From Solirubrobacter deserti (GTDB taxonomy: Bacteria; Actinomycetota; Thermoleophilia; Solirubrobacterales; Solirubrobacteraceae): a stretch of DNA of 64,000 nt. The stretch covers positions 1 through 64,000 of the forward strand of contig NZ_QPKJ02000001.1 in assembly GCF_003344625.1 (NCBI RefSeq), read 5' to 3'. Below are positions 41,642-51,327 of the stretch, piece by piece. The translations under genes and the position numbers were made by a program. The notes under the pieces are model-generated. The model did not search any database. It had not been told where the DNA came from and saw only the letters and a list, made by a program, of their open reading frames with translations. Position 1 is the first letter of the stretch, and each line of letters starts with the position of its first letter.

Positions 41642-44600
41642 TCAGTCCTTTCGGGTCCAGGTGGCGGCGCGACCCGTGCCGTTGTCGGCACGCATCGCCA
41701 CGACACGGACGCTGACGGCGTCCGCGATCTTCACGACGCGCGTGTCCGCGTCGACCAGCTTGAGCACGACGCGGCCGTCCGGCAGCGTGACGCGCACGGA
41801 GTAGCGATCCGCGTTCGCGGCCGGACGCCACGCGATCGTCGTCGGCGCGGTGCCGGACGCCGCGGACGCGCGGCGCGTGACCTTCAGCGCCCTCGGGATG
41901 CCCGGCTTCACGCGCGCCGGCGCGATGTAGGACGCGACGGTCAGGCGCTTGCGCGGGAGCCCGTCCTGCTCGACGACGGCGACGATCGTGCGCTTGCCGC
42001 CGCGGCCGTCGGCCGGGCGGAAGCGCAGAGTGCCCTTGCCGCCGCCGCGGACCGTGCCGAGCACGTGGTCGGCGGCCGTGCCCCGTTCCTCGAAGCGCAC
42101 GGTCTGGCCCGCCTGGCGCGCGACGCTGTACTTCAGCGTCCGCGTGCGGCCGGAGCCGCCGACCCGCGCGCGCACCTTCACGGCGGGACGCAGCTCGGCG
42201 CTGCTGACGGCGGCGATCGTCGCGCCGCCGGCCGGCGTGATCGTCCAGCGGCCGCCGCGCGGACGCGACAGCACGACGTAGGTGGTCTGGGTGCCGCTGT
42301 TGGTGAACGCGAGCGAGCGCTCGGTCTTGCCCGGCGCCGCGATCTTCGTGCCGCCCGGACCGCGCAGCTGCACCTGCGGCGCAGCGCCGGCGCCGCGCAC
42401 GGCGACCATGATCGCGCGCTTGCCCTTCGGCAGCACGATCGTCTTCTCACCGGGCGAGGCCGCGCTGGCCTTGGCCTTCTCCACGCGCCAGTCCTTGAGA
42501 TCGCACGTGCCGGCCATGAACTTCAGCGAGCCGCCCCACGTGTAGCCGGCGCCGACCCCGCCGATGTTGTCGTTGCCGACCTTCAGCTGGCCGCAGAGCG
42601 CGATGCCCTTGCTGGAGACCAGGCCCTCGACGCGTGGGCACAGGTTCGGGATCGGCACCGGGACGGTGTCGGCGACCTTGTAGGTGCCGGAGAAGCAGCC
42701 CTGGGCCGAGATCTCCGCGTTGAACTTGGAGTCCTCGATGAAGCCGTCGACGGACGCGTCGATGGTCACGGCGGCGTCGATCGAACCGAGCGGCACCGGG
42801 CCCTTGAGCCCGAGCGAGAAGTTCAGCTTGCCGCCGAAGTCGACCGCGCCGTTGGAGGCGTAGCCGAGGTGCAGGTCCTTGAACGTGTAGTCGCGGTCAC
42901 GGGTGAGCGTGGCCAGCGGCGCCTCGGCGCGCAGCGACCATGGGTCGCCGGCCTTGAAGATCAGCCCGGCGTCCGGGATCTTGAGGTTCGCCTCGCCCTT
43001 GTCGATGCCGAGCGCCGTCAGGCCGATGCGGCCCTCGACGGTCACCGGCGAGCCGGCGCAGACCTTGATCGCGATCTTCTGCACGCGGATGCCGGCGCCG
43101 ATGTTCAGGCCCGGCTCGTGGTTGAGCGTCCCGACCGCGTGGTTGAAGCCGCCGTCGGCGAAGCCCATGCCGACGTTGTCGATGCGGAGCTTGTTGGGCG
43201 TGGGGAGGACGATCGCCTCGGCGCCGCCCTCCCACTTCAGGCCCGGGGAGTCGTGGTTGCAGGTCGGCTTGGCGTCGCCGTTGTGCTCACCCGAGAACGT
43301 GAGGTGCAGGTTGTGGATCTCGACCTTGCCGACGAACACGAGCGGCGCGTTGATCTTCAGGCCGGAGAGGTGGATGCCGCGGACGTTGTCGGACTTGACC
43401 TCGACGGCGCCGGTGAGCCCGTTGCCCTCGGCGTCCTGGAAGACCTTCGGCAGCTCGACGTTGCCGCTGAGCACCGCGATCCCGCCCTTGAGCAGCTCGA
43501 GCTTGGCCTCGCCCACGAGCTCGAAGCCCTGGACGTTGGCGCCGTCGTCGCCCTTGAGGTCGAGCGCCTTCTCGGAGTCCTTGGGCTTGGAGCCGAGCTT
43601 GGTCTTCGAGCCCACGTTGAACTTCGCCAGGGTGACCTTGTCGCCCTCGGGCACGGTCCACTCGAGGTCGCCCTCGTAGAGCACGATGCCCTTGATGCGC
43701 AGCTGGATCTGGCCGAGCGAGAGCTTGCGCTTGTCGGTGTCGAAGCGCAGCTTGCGGCCGTCGATCTTGTTGAACGTGATGCCGTTGACCTTCACCGAGT
43801 CCTCGGCCACCCACAGGCCGTCCTCGCGGTAGAAGCAGTCCGCGACGGCCTCGACGACGCCGATCGTCAGCTTCTCCGTGCAGTCGCGGACCTGCAGCAC
43901 GCGGGCGGCGGGCGTCGGGTCGACGTTGCCGGCCGCGTCGGTGGCGCGCGCGTACACGGTGTGCTCGCCCGGCGTCAGCTCGGCCGTCGTGTACGACGCG
44001 TCGCACTTGGCCCACGCGGCGTCGTCGACCTTGCACTGGAACGTCGAGCTCGGGCGCGTGGACGCGAGCGCGAACGTCGGCGTGCGCTCCTTCGTGGAGC
44101 CCTCGACGCCGTCGATCGTCGTGTCCGGCCCGGTCGCGGCGAACGTGAGCACACGCGAGGCCACGGTCTGGTTGTTCGCCGCGTCGGCCGCGATCACGTT
44201 CACGGAGTGCGTGCCGTTGGCCAGCACCGGGGTCGTGAACGGCGACGTGCACGGCGCCGCTTCGCCCGAGTCGATCGCGCACCGGAACTCCACGCCCTCC
44301 TCCGGGGAGGAGAAGGTGAGCGTCGCGGTGACGTCGTTGATCGTGTCAGGGCCGGGATCGAGCGTGAGCGCGGGCGCGACCGAGTCGACGGTGAACGAGT
44401 GGAAGGCGCTCGTGCCGTCGGCCGTGCTGCGCACGCGGAACACGTGGCTGCCGTCGGTCAGCCTGGGCGCCTTGTAGACGCCGTCCGCGCACGGCTGCCA
44501 GGCCAGCTGGTCCATCCGGCACTCGGCCGGCGCCGCGGCCGTGAACGAGAACACGGGCTCGGGGTCGTTGGTCAGACGGACGGGCCCGTCGTCGATCCGG

Positions 44601-44674
44601 GTCTGCGCGTGCGCGGTCCCGGCGAGGACGCCGGCGAACGCCAGCGTCACCACCATCAGGCGGAACAGGTTCAT
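41642..44674 (-). CDS. Large secreted paralogue, 1010 aa
   Basis: The signal peptide MNLFRLMVVTLAFAGVLAG is cleaved after AHA. Three Ig-like repeats with one Cys pair each follow (ECRMDQLAWQPCADGVY; FRCAIDSGEAAPCTSPF; FQCKVDDAAWAKCDASY). Then come the core (LTIGVVEAVADCFYREDG, EDSVKVNGITF), a beta-rich body with LVSSKGIALCGQL and GVGAGYTWGGSL, and the C-terminal module (TTYVVLSRPRGGRWTITPAGG) with an FN3-like end. AAAGGAGG lies seven bases before the ATG at 44674, which overlaps the upstream stop. It aligns along its whole length with the proteins at 38362 and 10975. Confidence 0.83.
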   Translation of the reverse strand: MNLFRLMVVTLAFAGVLAGTAHAQTRIDDGPVRLTNDPEPVFSFTAAAPAECRMDQLAWQPCADGVYKAPRLTDGSHVFRVRSTADGTSAFHSFTVDSVAPALTLDPGPDTINDVTATLTFSSPEEGVEFRCAIDSGEAAPCTSPFTTPVLANGTHSVNVIAADAANNQTVASRVLTFAATGPDTTIDGVEGSTKERTPTFALASTRPSSTFQCKVDDAAWAKCDASYTTAELTPGEHTVYARATDAAGNVDPTPAARVLQVRDCTEKLTIGVVEAVADCFYREDGLWVAEDSVKVNGITFNKIDGRKLRFDTDKRKLSLGQIQLRIKGIVLYEGDLEWTVPEGDKVTLAKFNVGSKTKLGSKPKDSEKALDLKGDDGANVQGFELVGEAKLELLKGGIAVLSGNVELPKVFQDAEGNGLTGAVEVKSDNVRGIHLSGLKINAPLVFVGKVEIHNLHLTFSGEHNGDAKPTCNHDSPGLKWEGGAEAIVLPTPNKLRIDNVGMGFADGGFNHAVGTLNHEPGLNIGAGIRVQKIAIKVCAGSPVTVEGRIGLTALGIDKGEANLKIPDAGLIFKAGDPWSLRAEAPLATLTRDRDYTFKDLHLGYASNGAVDFGGKLNFSLGLKGPVPLGSIDAAVTIDASVDGFIEDSKFNAEISAQGCFSGTYKVADTVPVPIPNLCPRVEGLVSSKGIALCGQLKVGNDNIGGVGAGYTWGGSLKFMAGTCDLKDWRVEKAKASAASPGEKTIVLPKGKRAIMVAVRGAGAAPQVQLRGPGGTKIAAPGKTERSLAFTNSGTQTTYVVLSRPRGGRWTITPAGGATIAAVSSAELRPAVKVRARVGGSGRTRTLKYSVARQAGQTVRFEERGTAADHVLGTVRGGGKGTLRFRPADGRGGKRTIVAVVEQDGLPRKRLTVASYIAPARVKPGIPRALKVTRRASAASGTAPTTIAWRPAANADRYSVRVTLPDGRVVLKLVDADTRVVKIADAVSVRVVAMRADNGTGRAATWTRKD

Positions 44675-47600
44675 CGACGGGCCTCCTTTGCCCTCAGGGT
44701 CACGGTGAGCCGCTTGGCGACGGTGCCGCCGGCCGCGCGGGTCTTGACGAGCACGGACAGCTGCTGTCCGCGCTTGGCCTTGACGGAGACCGTCTTGGTC
44801 TTGCCGGCCTTGATGGTGAACTTCGTGGCGTTGACGGTGCCGCGGCACGCGCCGGCGTGGCCCTTCGGGCACAGCACGCGCAGCTTGGCCCGCTGCTTGG
44901 CCACCTTGACCTCGCGGCCGGCGTCGAGGAGGCGGACGGTGCGCGCATCGGGCGTGAGCAGGAGGTCGTCGCCACGGACGGCCTCGCTGCGGCCCAGCTG
45001 GACCGTGGCGAACACGGCGACCCGGCCGAAGCGGTCGACCTGGTTGCGCGTGCTCATCGGCAGCGTCAGGCGGACCGTGACGGTCTCACCCGGCGCGGCG
45101 GAGAACGTCTCGCGCGCCAGCGTCACCGCGTTGGACGGGATCGACTTGCCTGCACGCGCGGCGCCCGCGCGTGGGCGGCCGTCGCCGGCCGCGCGCGCCG
45201 CGCCGGCGCGGGCCGCGCGGGCCCCGCCGGACTCGGACGCCAGCCCCACGGTGCCGTCGCACGGCCCGCCGTTGTCGGCCGGGCACGCGACGCGCAGGCC
45301 CGCGGAGCCGTCCGGGCCGAGCGCGAGCTTGGAACCGGTCGCCGATGACGCGCTGGGCGGCGCGCCCGGGCGCACGGCCCGGACGCCCTTGCCGTCGATC
45401 GCGCTGATGACGGTGATCGGCGAGGTCGTGTCGACGCGGAACGTCCACACGGCGGGCGTCTCGTCCACGTTCCCCGCCTTGTCGGAGGCGCGCGCCTCGA
45501 AGCGGTGCTCGCCGTCGGCCAGATCGGGGGAGCGGAAGCTGGCGTCGCAGGGCGCGAACGGCGCGTCGCCGAAGCGGCACTCGAACGTCGCGCCCGGCTC
45601 GTTGGCGCGCAGCTGGAACTGCGGACGCGTGTCGGTGGTGAGCTTGGCCGGACCGGACGCGATCACCGTGGTCGGCGCGAGCGTGTCGATCGCGAACGAG
45701 CGCGTGGCCGGCGTTTGGTCGGTGCCGAACTGGTCCTTGGCGCGCACCTCGAGCTCGTAGGCGCCGTCGGCCAGCGGGCCGGGACGATAGTCGCTCTCGC
45801 ACGCGGTCCACTCGCCCGGAGCGAAGCGGCACTCGTAGCTGATGCCCTCGTCCTTGGACGCGACCAGCTCGAAGCGCGGCTCCGGGTTCGTGCCGAGCCC
45901 GTTGGGGCCGCCGTAGATCGCCGTGTTCGGGATCGAGCCGGCGATCGAGCGCACCTCGACGGACGCCTTGGAGGTGGCGATGTCGGCGATGCCGGTCGAC
46001 GTCAGGCCCGCGAACTGCGTGGCGTCGTGCGCGGCGGAGGCGGTGGAGACCGCGGTCCGCTGGCCGTTGCGGTGGGTGACGGCGAAGTGCTGCTCGCCGA
46101 ACCCGTGGCCGGCGACCGTGAACGGGCCGGTCCAGGTGTGCACGCCGTCGGCGATCGCCGGGCTGGCCGTCGAGAGCCCGCTGCTCGTGCCCGGCGTGTA
46201 GTCCCACGCGCCGTCGCTGTCCACCGCGATCGAGCCGACGGGCAGCGCGGTCGCGTTCGGGTTGCGGACGGTGAGCACGAACGCGTTGTCGTCGAGCGGC
46301 TGCACCTGCGTCTTCGCGGGAGCGAGCGCCACCGTCATCGGGACCACGCCGTCGGGCCCGAAGGCGCCGACCGACGCGCGCGACGTCTCGCCCTGGGCGG
46401 GTGCGGTCACGCTCCAGGCGATGCCCACGCCGTGCGCGGCGACCGTGCCTTCGCACGCGCAGCCGTTGCTGAGCTCCGCGCCGGCCTTCACGCGCGCGAA
46501 CAGGCCGGGGCCGCTCTCGTGGCGGGCGTCGGGCGTGAGCGGCAGCAGCGCGGCCAGCGTGCGGCCCGTGGCCAGCTCGCCCTCGCACGCGGCCATGCCG
46601 GTGGCGACGTCGCGCAGCGAGCGGCGCTGCTCCTCCGGCCCGATCGCGCATTCCGCGGCGCGGTAGACCGTCGCCGTGCGGGCGCTGCCGGTGTCGTTGA
46701 CGAGCGCGGTGTCCGTGCGGTACCAGCCGCGGCCGGCCTGGTAGGCGTCCGTCTGGCGGAGCTTGACGCCGGTGGCGCCGAGCGCGACCGTCGTCACGAG
46801 CTTGGCCACCGCGCCGTCCACGGTCGCGACCTGGCTCACGGGCGTGAACGCGGTCGTGCCGGGGAGAACGTCGGCCGGGCCGTAGACCGTCCCGCCGAGC
46901 GCGACGAACGTGCCGCACGCGCCGCCGGTCTCGGCGAACAGCGGGATCTCCCGCACCGCGCTGCAGCGCAGCGTCTTGTCGACGCCGAGGAAGTCCAGCG
47001 GCACGCTGTTGGCGGTCAGCACGCCCTTGATGGCGATGACCTCGAACTCGAACGTGACCGCGTTGGAGCCGTCGTCCTCGACGATCAGCTTGACGGTGTA
47101 GGTGCCGTCGTCGGGGTAGGTGTGCGAGAGCTTGGGCTCACCGACCGTCGTCTGGCCGTCGCCCCACTCCCAGCGGTACTCGACGATGCGGCCGTCGGTG
47201 TCGGCCGAGAGCGAGCCGTCGAACGCGAGCGTCAGCGGACCCGTGATCTTGGCGTCGGCGTTGGCCGTCGGCGGCACGTCGAACCACGTGAACACGTCCG
47301 CGCCCTGCGCGCCGTTGCCGTCGGCGAAGTCGTCGATCATGGCGGCGGCCGCGGTCGAGAGGATCGCGCGGCGGCCGTCGGCGCTGAGCGCGATCCGCTC
47401 GAACGGCGCGGTCGCGCCCGAGGCCACATGCGACGTGCGGTCCTTCGCCAGGTCGCGGCGGAACAGGTCGCCGTCCGTGGTCGCGTACAACAGGAAGCGG
47501 CCGTCGTCGGAGAGCCCGTGCAGCGTTGCCTCCGCGATCGTCGTCGTGCCCACCTTGACGTCGGCGCCGGCCTGGTAGGCGACCGTGCTGCCCGCCAGGC

Positions 47601-50600
47601 GCGGGTTGGTGCCCTCGCCGATCTGGATCTCGGCGCCGTCGCCGCGCCGGTAGATCACGCCTTCGCGCTCGTACGCGACGACGGTGCCGTCCGCGCTGAG
47701 CTGGGCGTTCGTCCCGGTGCCGACCAGCTTGTCGTCGAGGCGGAGCTGCTCGCCCTCGGAGAACAGCACGTGCCCGTTCTGAACCGCCACCGGCGCGCCG
47801 CCACCGACGCGGTCGAGCGCGCCGGTCGCGACGTCGTACGTGTACGTGCCGTGCTTGCTCGGGTCAGCCGCCTCCTCGGAGCGGAACGCGACCGTCTTGC
47901 CGTCGTCGCTCAGGAACGCCGGGCCCGCCGGCCCGACGCGCTTCGTCGTGCTCGACTGCACGTCGCGCAGGTACAGCTGGTCGGCGGCCGTGAACAGCGT
48001 GAAGCGGCCGTCGTCGCTCAGGCCCAGCGCCTGCGCGCCCTCGGCGTCGGTGATGGCCACGAGCGCGCCGCTCACCAGGTTGCGGCGGAAGATGGTGCCC
48101 GGCGCGCCGAGGTCGGAAGCGGCGGACTCGAAGAGCGCGTACTCGCCCGCGATCGGGCCGGCGGCGCTGGTGGCGTTGGCGCCGGTGGTCTCGGTCCCGG
48201 CCGCGCGGCTGGCCAGCGTCAGCTGGTGGTTGACCGGCACGACGCGGTAGTCGACGCTGCGGGTCGTGGTGTTCCCGGCGCCGTCGGTGGCGGTGACGGT
48301 GAACGTCTTCTCGCCGGGCGTCTCGGTGTCGAACGGCTCGCCCGAGGCGACGTCGCCCTGGCACTGCTTGACGCCCGAGCCGCCGAAGTCGCGGCAGCTG
48401 TAGTCGGCCAGGTAGAAGCGGTCGGCGCGGTAGATGCCGCCGTCGACGGGCGTGTCGATGGCGATGTCGGGCGCGATCGAGTCCTCCCCGGAGACCGCCG
48501 GGGCGATCCAGGCGTAGCCGTCGGCGCTCTCGGCGTTGCGGTCCGAGAAGCCCGCGAGCACGTTGGAGGCGGTCGTGACGTAGGCGGCGGTCTGGCCGGC
48601 GCTGCTCAGCGCCGCGCCGGTGATCGCGCCGTTCGGGCCCTGGTCGTCGAGATCGGTGAGCGCGGAGTACAGATGCGTGCGCAGGTCGACGCGGTAGACG
48701 GCGCGCTGGCCGTCCTGGATGGCGAGCGCGTGCGTGAGGTCCGTCGCCGTGGACGCGATCAAGGCGTGCTTGCCGTCGGCCGACAGGGCCAGCACGTCGC
48801 TGTCGGCGTTGCCGCCGTACCGGAGGTCGTCGCCGACGGTGATCAGCTCGGGCGGCGCCTCGTCGTCGGCGGGGTGGCGCCGCACGTACGCGTCCAGGCG
48901 GTTGACCCGGCCGAACCCGCCACGGTGGGCCACCGCGGCGAACGCGACCGTCCGGCCGTCGGCGCTGAGCTCGGCGTTGCCGGTCGGCCCGTCGGCGCCG
49001 TTGGTATCGCTGGCGGTGAGGTGGGAGGCGAGCGTCGGCGCGGCCGCGTCGAGCGAGCGGCGGTAGACGTCGGCCTCCGCGGGGCCGTTGCGGTCCCTGA
49101 ACTCGTCCATCACGTCCGTGGCCGCGGAGCTGAACAGCACGACGCGGCCGTCATGGCTCACGCCGCGCAGCCGCACGGACATCTCGGCCTCGCCCGTGGT
49201 CTCCGTCGCGCTGCCCAGTCGGCCGTCGACGAGCTTGGTCGTCGCGGTCTGCGCGTCGTGCACGAAGACGCTCGGCTGCTCGCCGTTGCGGTCGATGAAG
49301 CCCGGAACGAGGTCGGTCGCGCGCGACTCGAACGCGACGTGGCGGCCGTCGGGCGTCATCCGCGCCGCGAGCGCCTCGTCGCCGATCTCGCCGCTCTCGC
49401 CGGTGGTGCGATCGAAGCGGAAGAGGGTGTCGGCGTCGTCGGCGACGAGCACGTAGCGGCCGTCGTCGGAGACGGCGACCGGGGTCCCCGCGCGCACGGC
49501 GATCGTGCGGCGGTTCTGCATGTCGCGCAGCCGGACGGAGGACCCGGCGCGGAACGCGACCCAGCGGCCGTCGGCGCTCGCGACCGGCGTGACCGCGTCG
49601 CCGTCCTCGTCGACGGACACGAGCTCGATCTCGCCGGCGATCAGGTCGCGCCGGAACACGTCGGCCCGGCCGTCGGTGTCGGCCGTGTCGGTGATGTCCG
49701 TCGCGCGGGAGCTGAAGACGGCGTAGCGGCCGTTGCGCGCGAGCGCGACCTCGCCCAGCTCGCCGTCCGCGCCCTCCGTGCCCTTGCCGTGCGCGGCGCT
49801 GATCAGCGTCGTAGTGCCACGGTCGGGGCGGCGCGCCCAGTCGATGAACTCGGGAACCTCGTACGGGTTGCAGGCGACGCGCCGCGCGGCGCCGCCGTCG
49901 GCGTCCACCACGGCCACCTCGCCGTTGCAGGTGTGCTGGTCGCCGCCGACGCCCGTGAGGCCGAACGCGATCCGCGTGCCGTCCGGCGACCACGCCGGCT
50001 CACCGCCGGCGACGCCGGGGGACGTGTACAGGACGGAACCGCTGCCGCCGCCCGCGCCGATCTTGCGCAGCTCCGGCGGCCCGGGGTCGTCGTCGTCCTC
50101 GAGCGGCGTATGGATGTAGGCGATCTCGGACCCGTCGGGCGACCAAGCGGGCGACGACTGGCTGTAGCCGCCGCTGGTCAGCCGCGTGGCGGCACCGCCG
50201 GTGACCGGGGCGCTGTAGATCCTCTCGCGCTCGTTGAAGTCGGGCTGCGCGGTGAACGCGACGCGGTCGCCGTTCGGCGACCACTTCGGGCGGTGCGGCT
50301 CGACCACCCCGCTGATCGCCAGCTTGCGCGGCGCGCCGCCCGCGACGTCGATGACGTAGAGCGCGCGGTCGCTGTCGAGGTCCTCGGCGCTGAAGATCAG
50401 CTGCGAGCCGTCCGGGGACCACGTCGGGTCCTGGACGTCGACGACGGTCGAACCCTCGTCGTCGAGATAGAGCACCGCGGGCTCGCCACCGTCGGCGGAC
50501 ACCACGGCAATCCGCGTCTGCTGGTACTCACAGCCCTCGCAGTAGGACTGCTGCCCGAACGCGACGCGGCGGCCGTCGGCCGAGACGGCGATGCCCGCCG

Positions 50601-50820
50601 GCACCCAGCCCCCGCCGATCCCCGCGAGCGTGCGGGAATTCGTGCCGTCGCGCTTGATCACGCGAAGGTCGTTGGCGCGGTCGACAAAGGCGATGCGGCC
50701 TTCCTGGCCTGGGTACGCGGCGTGGGCGGCGGTGCCGCCGGCGGCGCATCCCAGCGCCGCAAGCAAAGTGGCAAGGCCCGTTATGCGCGCGAGCCATCGC
50801 GAGATTCGTCCGTGAAGCAC
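44671..50820 (-). CDS. Giant secreted protein with TolB-like propeller, PKD and Ig-like domains
   Basis: About 2049 residues from the GTG at 50820 (LHGRISRWLARITGLATLL, signal peptide). A TTG at 50898 would add 26 residues. The first third has TolB/WD40-like repeats (WSPDGSQLIFSAED, WSPNGDRVAFTAQ, WSPDGSEIAYIH, WSPDGTRIAFG), followed by many LSADGRTVAFAA-type blades. A PKD domain (VEYRWEWGDGQTT) lies near residues 1180-1262. Two Ig-like Cys repeats (YECRFAPGEWTACESDY; FECRFGDAPFAPCDASF) lie at about 1640-1797. The tail is Ala/Gly/Arg-rich, then basic. It is the first gene of the four-gene operon and lacks the core of its partners. It looks like an extracellular display or binding protein. Confidence 0.85.
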   Translation of the reverse strand: MLHGRISRWLARITGLATLLAALGCAAGGTAAHAAYPGQEGRIAFVDRANDLRVIKRDGTNSRTLAGIGGGWVPAGIAVSADGRRVAFGQQSYCEGCEYQQTRIAVVSADGGEPAVLYLDDEGSTVVDVQDPTWSPDGSQLIFSAEDLDSDRALYVIDVAGGAPRKLAISGVVEPHRPKWSPNGDRVAFTAQPDFNERERIYSAPVTGGAATRLTSGGYSQSSPAWSPDGSEIAYIHTPLEDDDDPGPPELRKIGAGGGSGSVLYTSPGVAGGEPAWSPDGTRIAFGLTGVGGDQHTCNGEVAVVDADGGAARRVACNPYEVPEFIDWARRPDRGTTTLISAAHGKGTEGADGELGEVALARNGRYAVFSSRATDITDTADTDGRADVFRRDLIAGEIELVSVDEDGDAVTPVASADGRWVAFRAGSSVRLRDMQNRRTIAVRAGTPVAVSDDGRYVLVADDADTLFRFDRTTGESGEIGDEALAARMTPDGRHVAFESRATDLVPGFIDRNGEQPSVFVHDAQTATTKLVDGRLGSATETTGEAEMSVRLRGVSHDGRVVLFSSAATDVMDEFRDRNGPAEADVYRRSLDAAAPTLASHLTASDTNGADGPTGNAELSADGRTVAFAAVAHRGGFGRVNRLDAYVRRHPADDEAPPELITVGDDLRYGGNADSDVLALSADGKHALIASTATDLTHALAIQDGQRAVYRVDLRTHLYSALTDLDDQGPNGAITGAALSSAGQTAAYVTTASNVLAGFSDRNAESADGYAWIAPAVSGEDSIAPDIAIDTPVDGGIYRADRFYLADYSCRDFGGSGVKQCQGDVASGEPFDTETPGEKTFTVTATDGAGNTTTRSVDYRVVPVNHQLTLASRAAGTETTGANATSAAGPIAGEYALFESAASDLGAPGTIFRRNLVSGALVAITDAEGAQALGLSDDGRFTLFTAADQLYLRDVQSSTTKRVGPAGPAFLSDDGKTVAFRSEEAADPSKHGTYTYDVATGALDRVGGGAPVAVQNGHVLFSEGEQLRLDDKLVGTGTNAQLSADGTVVAYEREGVIYRRGDGAEIQIGEGTNPRLAGSTVAYQAGADVKVGTTTIAEATLHGLSDDGRFLLYATTDGDLFRRDLAKDRTSHVASGATAPFERIALSADGRRAILSTAAAAMIDDFADGNGAQGADVFTWFDVPPTANADAKITGPLTLAFDGSLSADTDGRIVEYRWEWGDGQTTVGEPKLSHTYPDDGTYTVKLIVEDDGSNAVTFEFEVIAIKGVLTANSVPLDFLGVDKTLRCSAVREIPLFAETGGACGTFVALGGTVYGPADVLPGTTAFTPVSQVATVDGAVAKLVTTVALGATGVKLRQTDAYQAGRGWYRTDTALVNDTGSARTATVYRAAECAIGPEEQRRSLRDVATGMAACEGELATGRTLAALLPLTPDARHESGPGLFARVKAGAELSNGCACEGTVAAHGVGIAWSVTAPAQGETSRASVGAFGPDGVVPMTVALAPAKTQVQPLDDNAFVLTVRNPNATALPVGSIAVDSDGAWDYTPGTSSGLSTASPAIADGVHTWTGPFTVAGHGFGEQHFAVTHRNGQRTAVSTASAAHDATQFAGLTSTGIADIATSKASVEVRSIAGSIPNTAIYGGPNGLGTNPEPRFELVASKDEGISYECRFAPGEWTACESDYRPGPLADGAYELEVRAKDQFGTDQTPATRSFAIDTLAPTTVIASGPAKLTTDTRPQFQLRANEPGATFECRFGDAPFAPCDASFRSPDLADGEHRFEARASDKAGNVDETPAVWTFRVDTTSPITVISAIDGKGVRAVRPGAPPSASSATGSKLALGPDGSAGLRVACPADNGGPCDGTVGLASESGGARAARAGAARAAGDGRPRAGAARAGKSIPSNAVTLARETFSAAPGETVTVRLTLPMSTRNQVDRFGRVAVFATVQLGRSEAVRGDDLLLTPDARTVRLLDAGREVKVAKQRAKLRVLCPKGHAGACRGTVNATKFTIKAGKTKTVSVKAKRGQQLSVLVKTRAAGGTVAKRLTVTLRAKEARR

Positions 50821-50854
50821 GGCGGCAGAGTGCGCCGAGCGCCTTGCCCGACGA

Positions 50855-50882
50855 TTGCCGCAACCTTGCCCGCAGCTAAACT
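50855..50882 (+). promoter_or_regulatory. Candidate promoter of the encapsulin operon
   Basis: TTGCCG (50855-50860) and TAAACT (50877-50882), with a 16-base spacer, lie about 60 bases before the cargo gene. The TAAACTCTAA stretch is the only AT-rich spot in the divergent gap. The opposite promoter for the giant secreted operon must overlap this region, but I cannot place it. Confidence 0.35.
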
Positions 50883-50943
50883 CTAAGGCTCGACTCAACG
50901 GTCAGGTACGTCGCTGCGCAGCGCGATGCGTATCGTCCCGCGC

Positions 50944-51327
50944 ATGGGCTTCGACCAGTACCACGAGCCGCCGGAGGAGCTGCCGGCGCGAACCAGAACC
51001 TTCGCCCGGTTGTGCGCCTCGCTCACGGAGGAGGCGGAAGCGATCGGGTGGTATGAGCAGCGTCTCGCGGTCGAGCAGGACCCGGAGGCGCTGGCGGTGA
51101 TGCGCAACGCGCAGACCGAGGAGTTCAAGCACTTCGCGATGGACCTCGAGTTCCTGCTGCGGCGCACGCCCGTGTGGCGAGAGATCGCGCGCGGAATCCT
51201 CTTTCAGGAGGGGGACATCGTGGAAGCGGGCGAGGAGGCCGAGGAGGGCGCCGGGCTCGGCGGGTCCGGTGGCGGCGGGCAGGTCGGCTCGCTGGGGATC
51301 GGGAGCTTGAGGGGAGCGGGGCTGTGA
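50944..51327 (+). CDS. Encapsulin-associated ferritin-like cargo (EncFtn)
   Basis: A 127-residue protein from the ATG at 50944 (MGFDQYHEPPEELPARTR); an in-frame ATG at 50926 adds six residues. It matches encapsulated ferritin in length and motifs. By alignment from memory with Rhodospirillum rubrum EncFtn (E32, W38, Y39, E62, H65), the iron-site residues are E30, W36, Y37, E60 and H63 (EEAEAIGWYEQR, TEEFKHFAM). After the two helices comes an acidic then Gly-rich linker and the cargo-loading peptide GSLGIGSLRG near the C-terminus, the consensus that docks inside encapsulin shells. It should oxidise Fe(II) and feed iron into the compartment. The stop overlaps the shell gene start (GTGA). Confidence 0.94.
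   Translation: MGFDQYHEPPEELPARTRTFARLCASLTEEAEAIGWYEQRLAVEQDPEALAVMRNAQTEEFKHFAMDLEFLLRRTPVWREIARGILFQEGDIVEAGEEAEEGAGLGGSGGGGQVGSLGIGSLRGAGL

Noticed and set aside
35168..44477. Very long plus-strand open frames (for example 35168-38617, 38416-41715, 41462-45760).
   Set aside because: All are antisense to the paralogous secreted proteins, whose mutual similarity proves the minus-strand reading. The plus-strand products have biased composition and no recognisable features.
45505..50886. A 1793-residue open frame on the plus strand opposite the giant secreted protein.
   Set aside because: It is rich in Arg, Gly, Val and Ala with no domain, signal peptide or repeat logic, and is antisense to a gene with clear propeller repeats. 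Long antisense frames are expected at this GC content.
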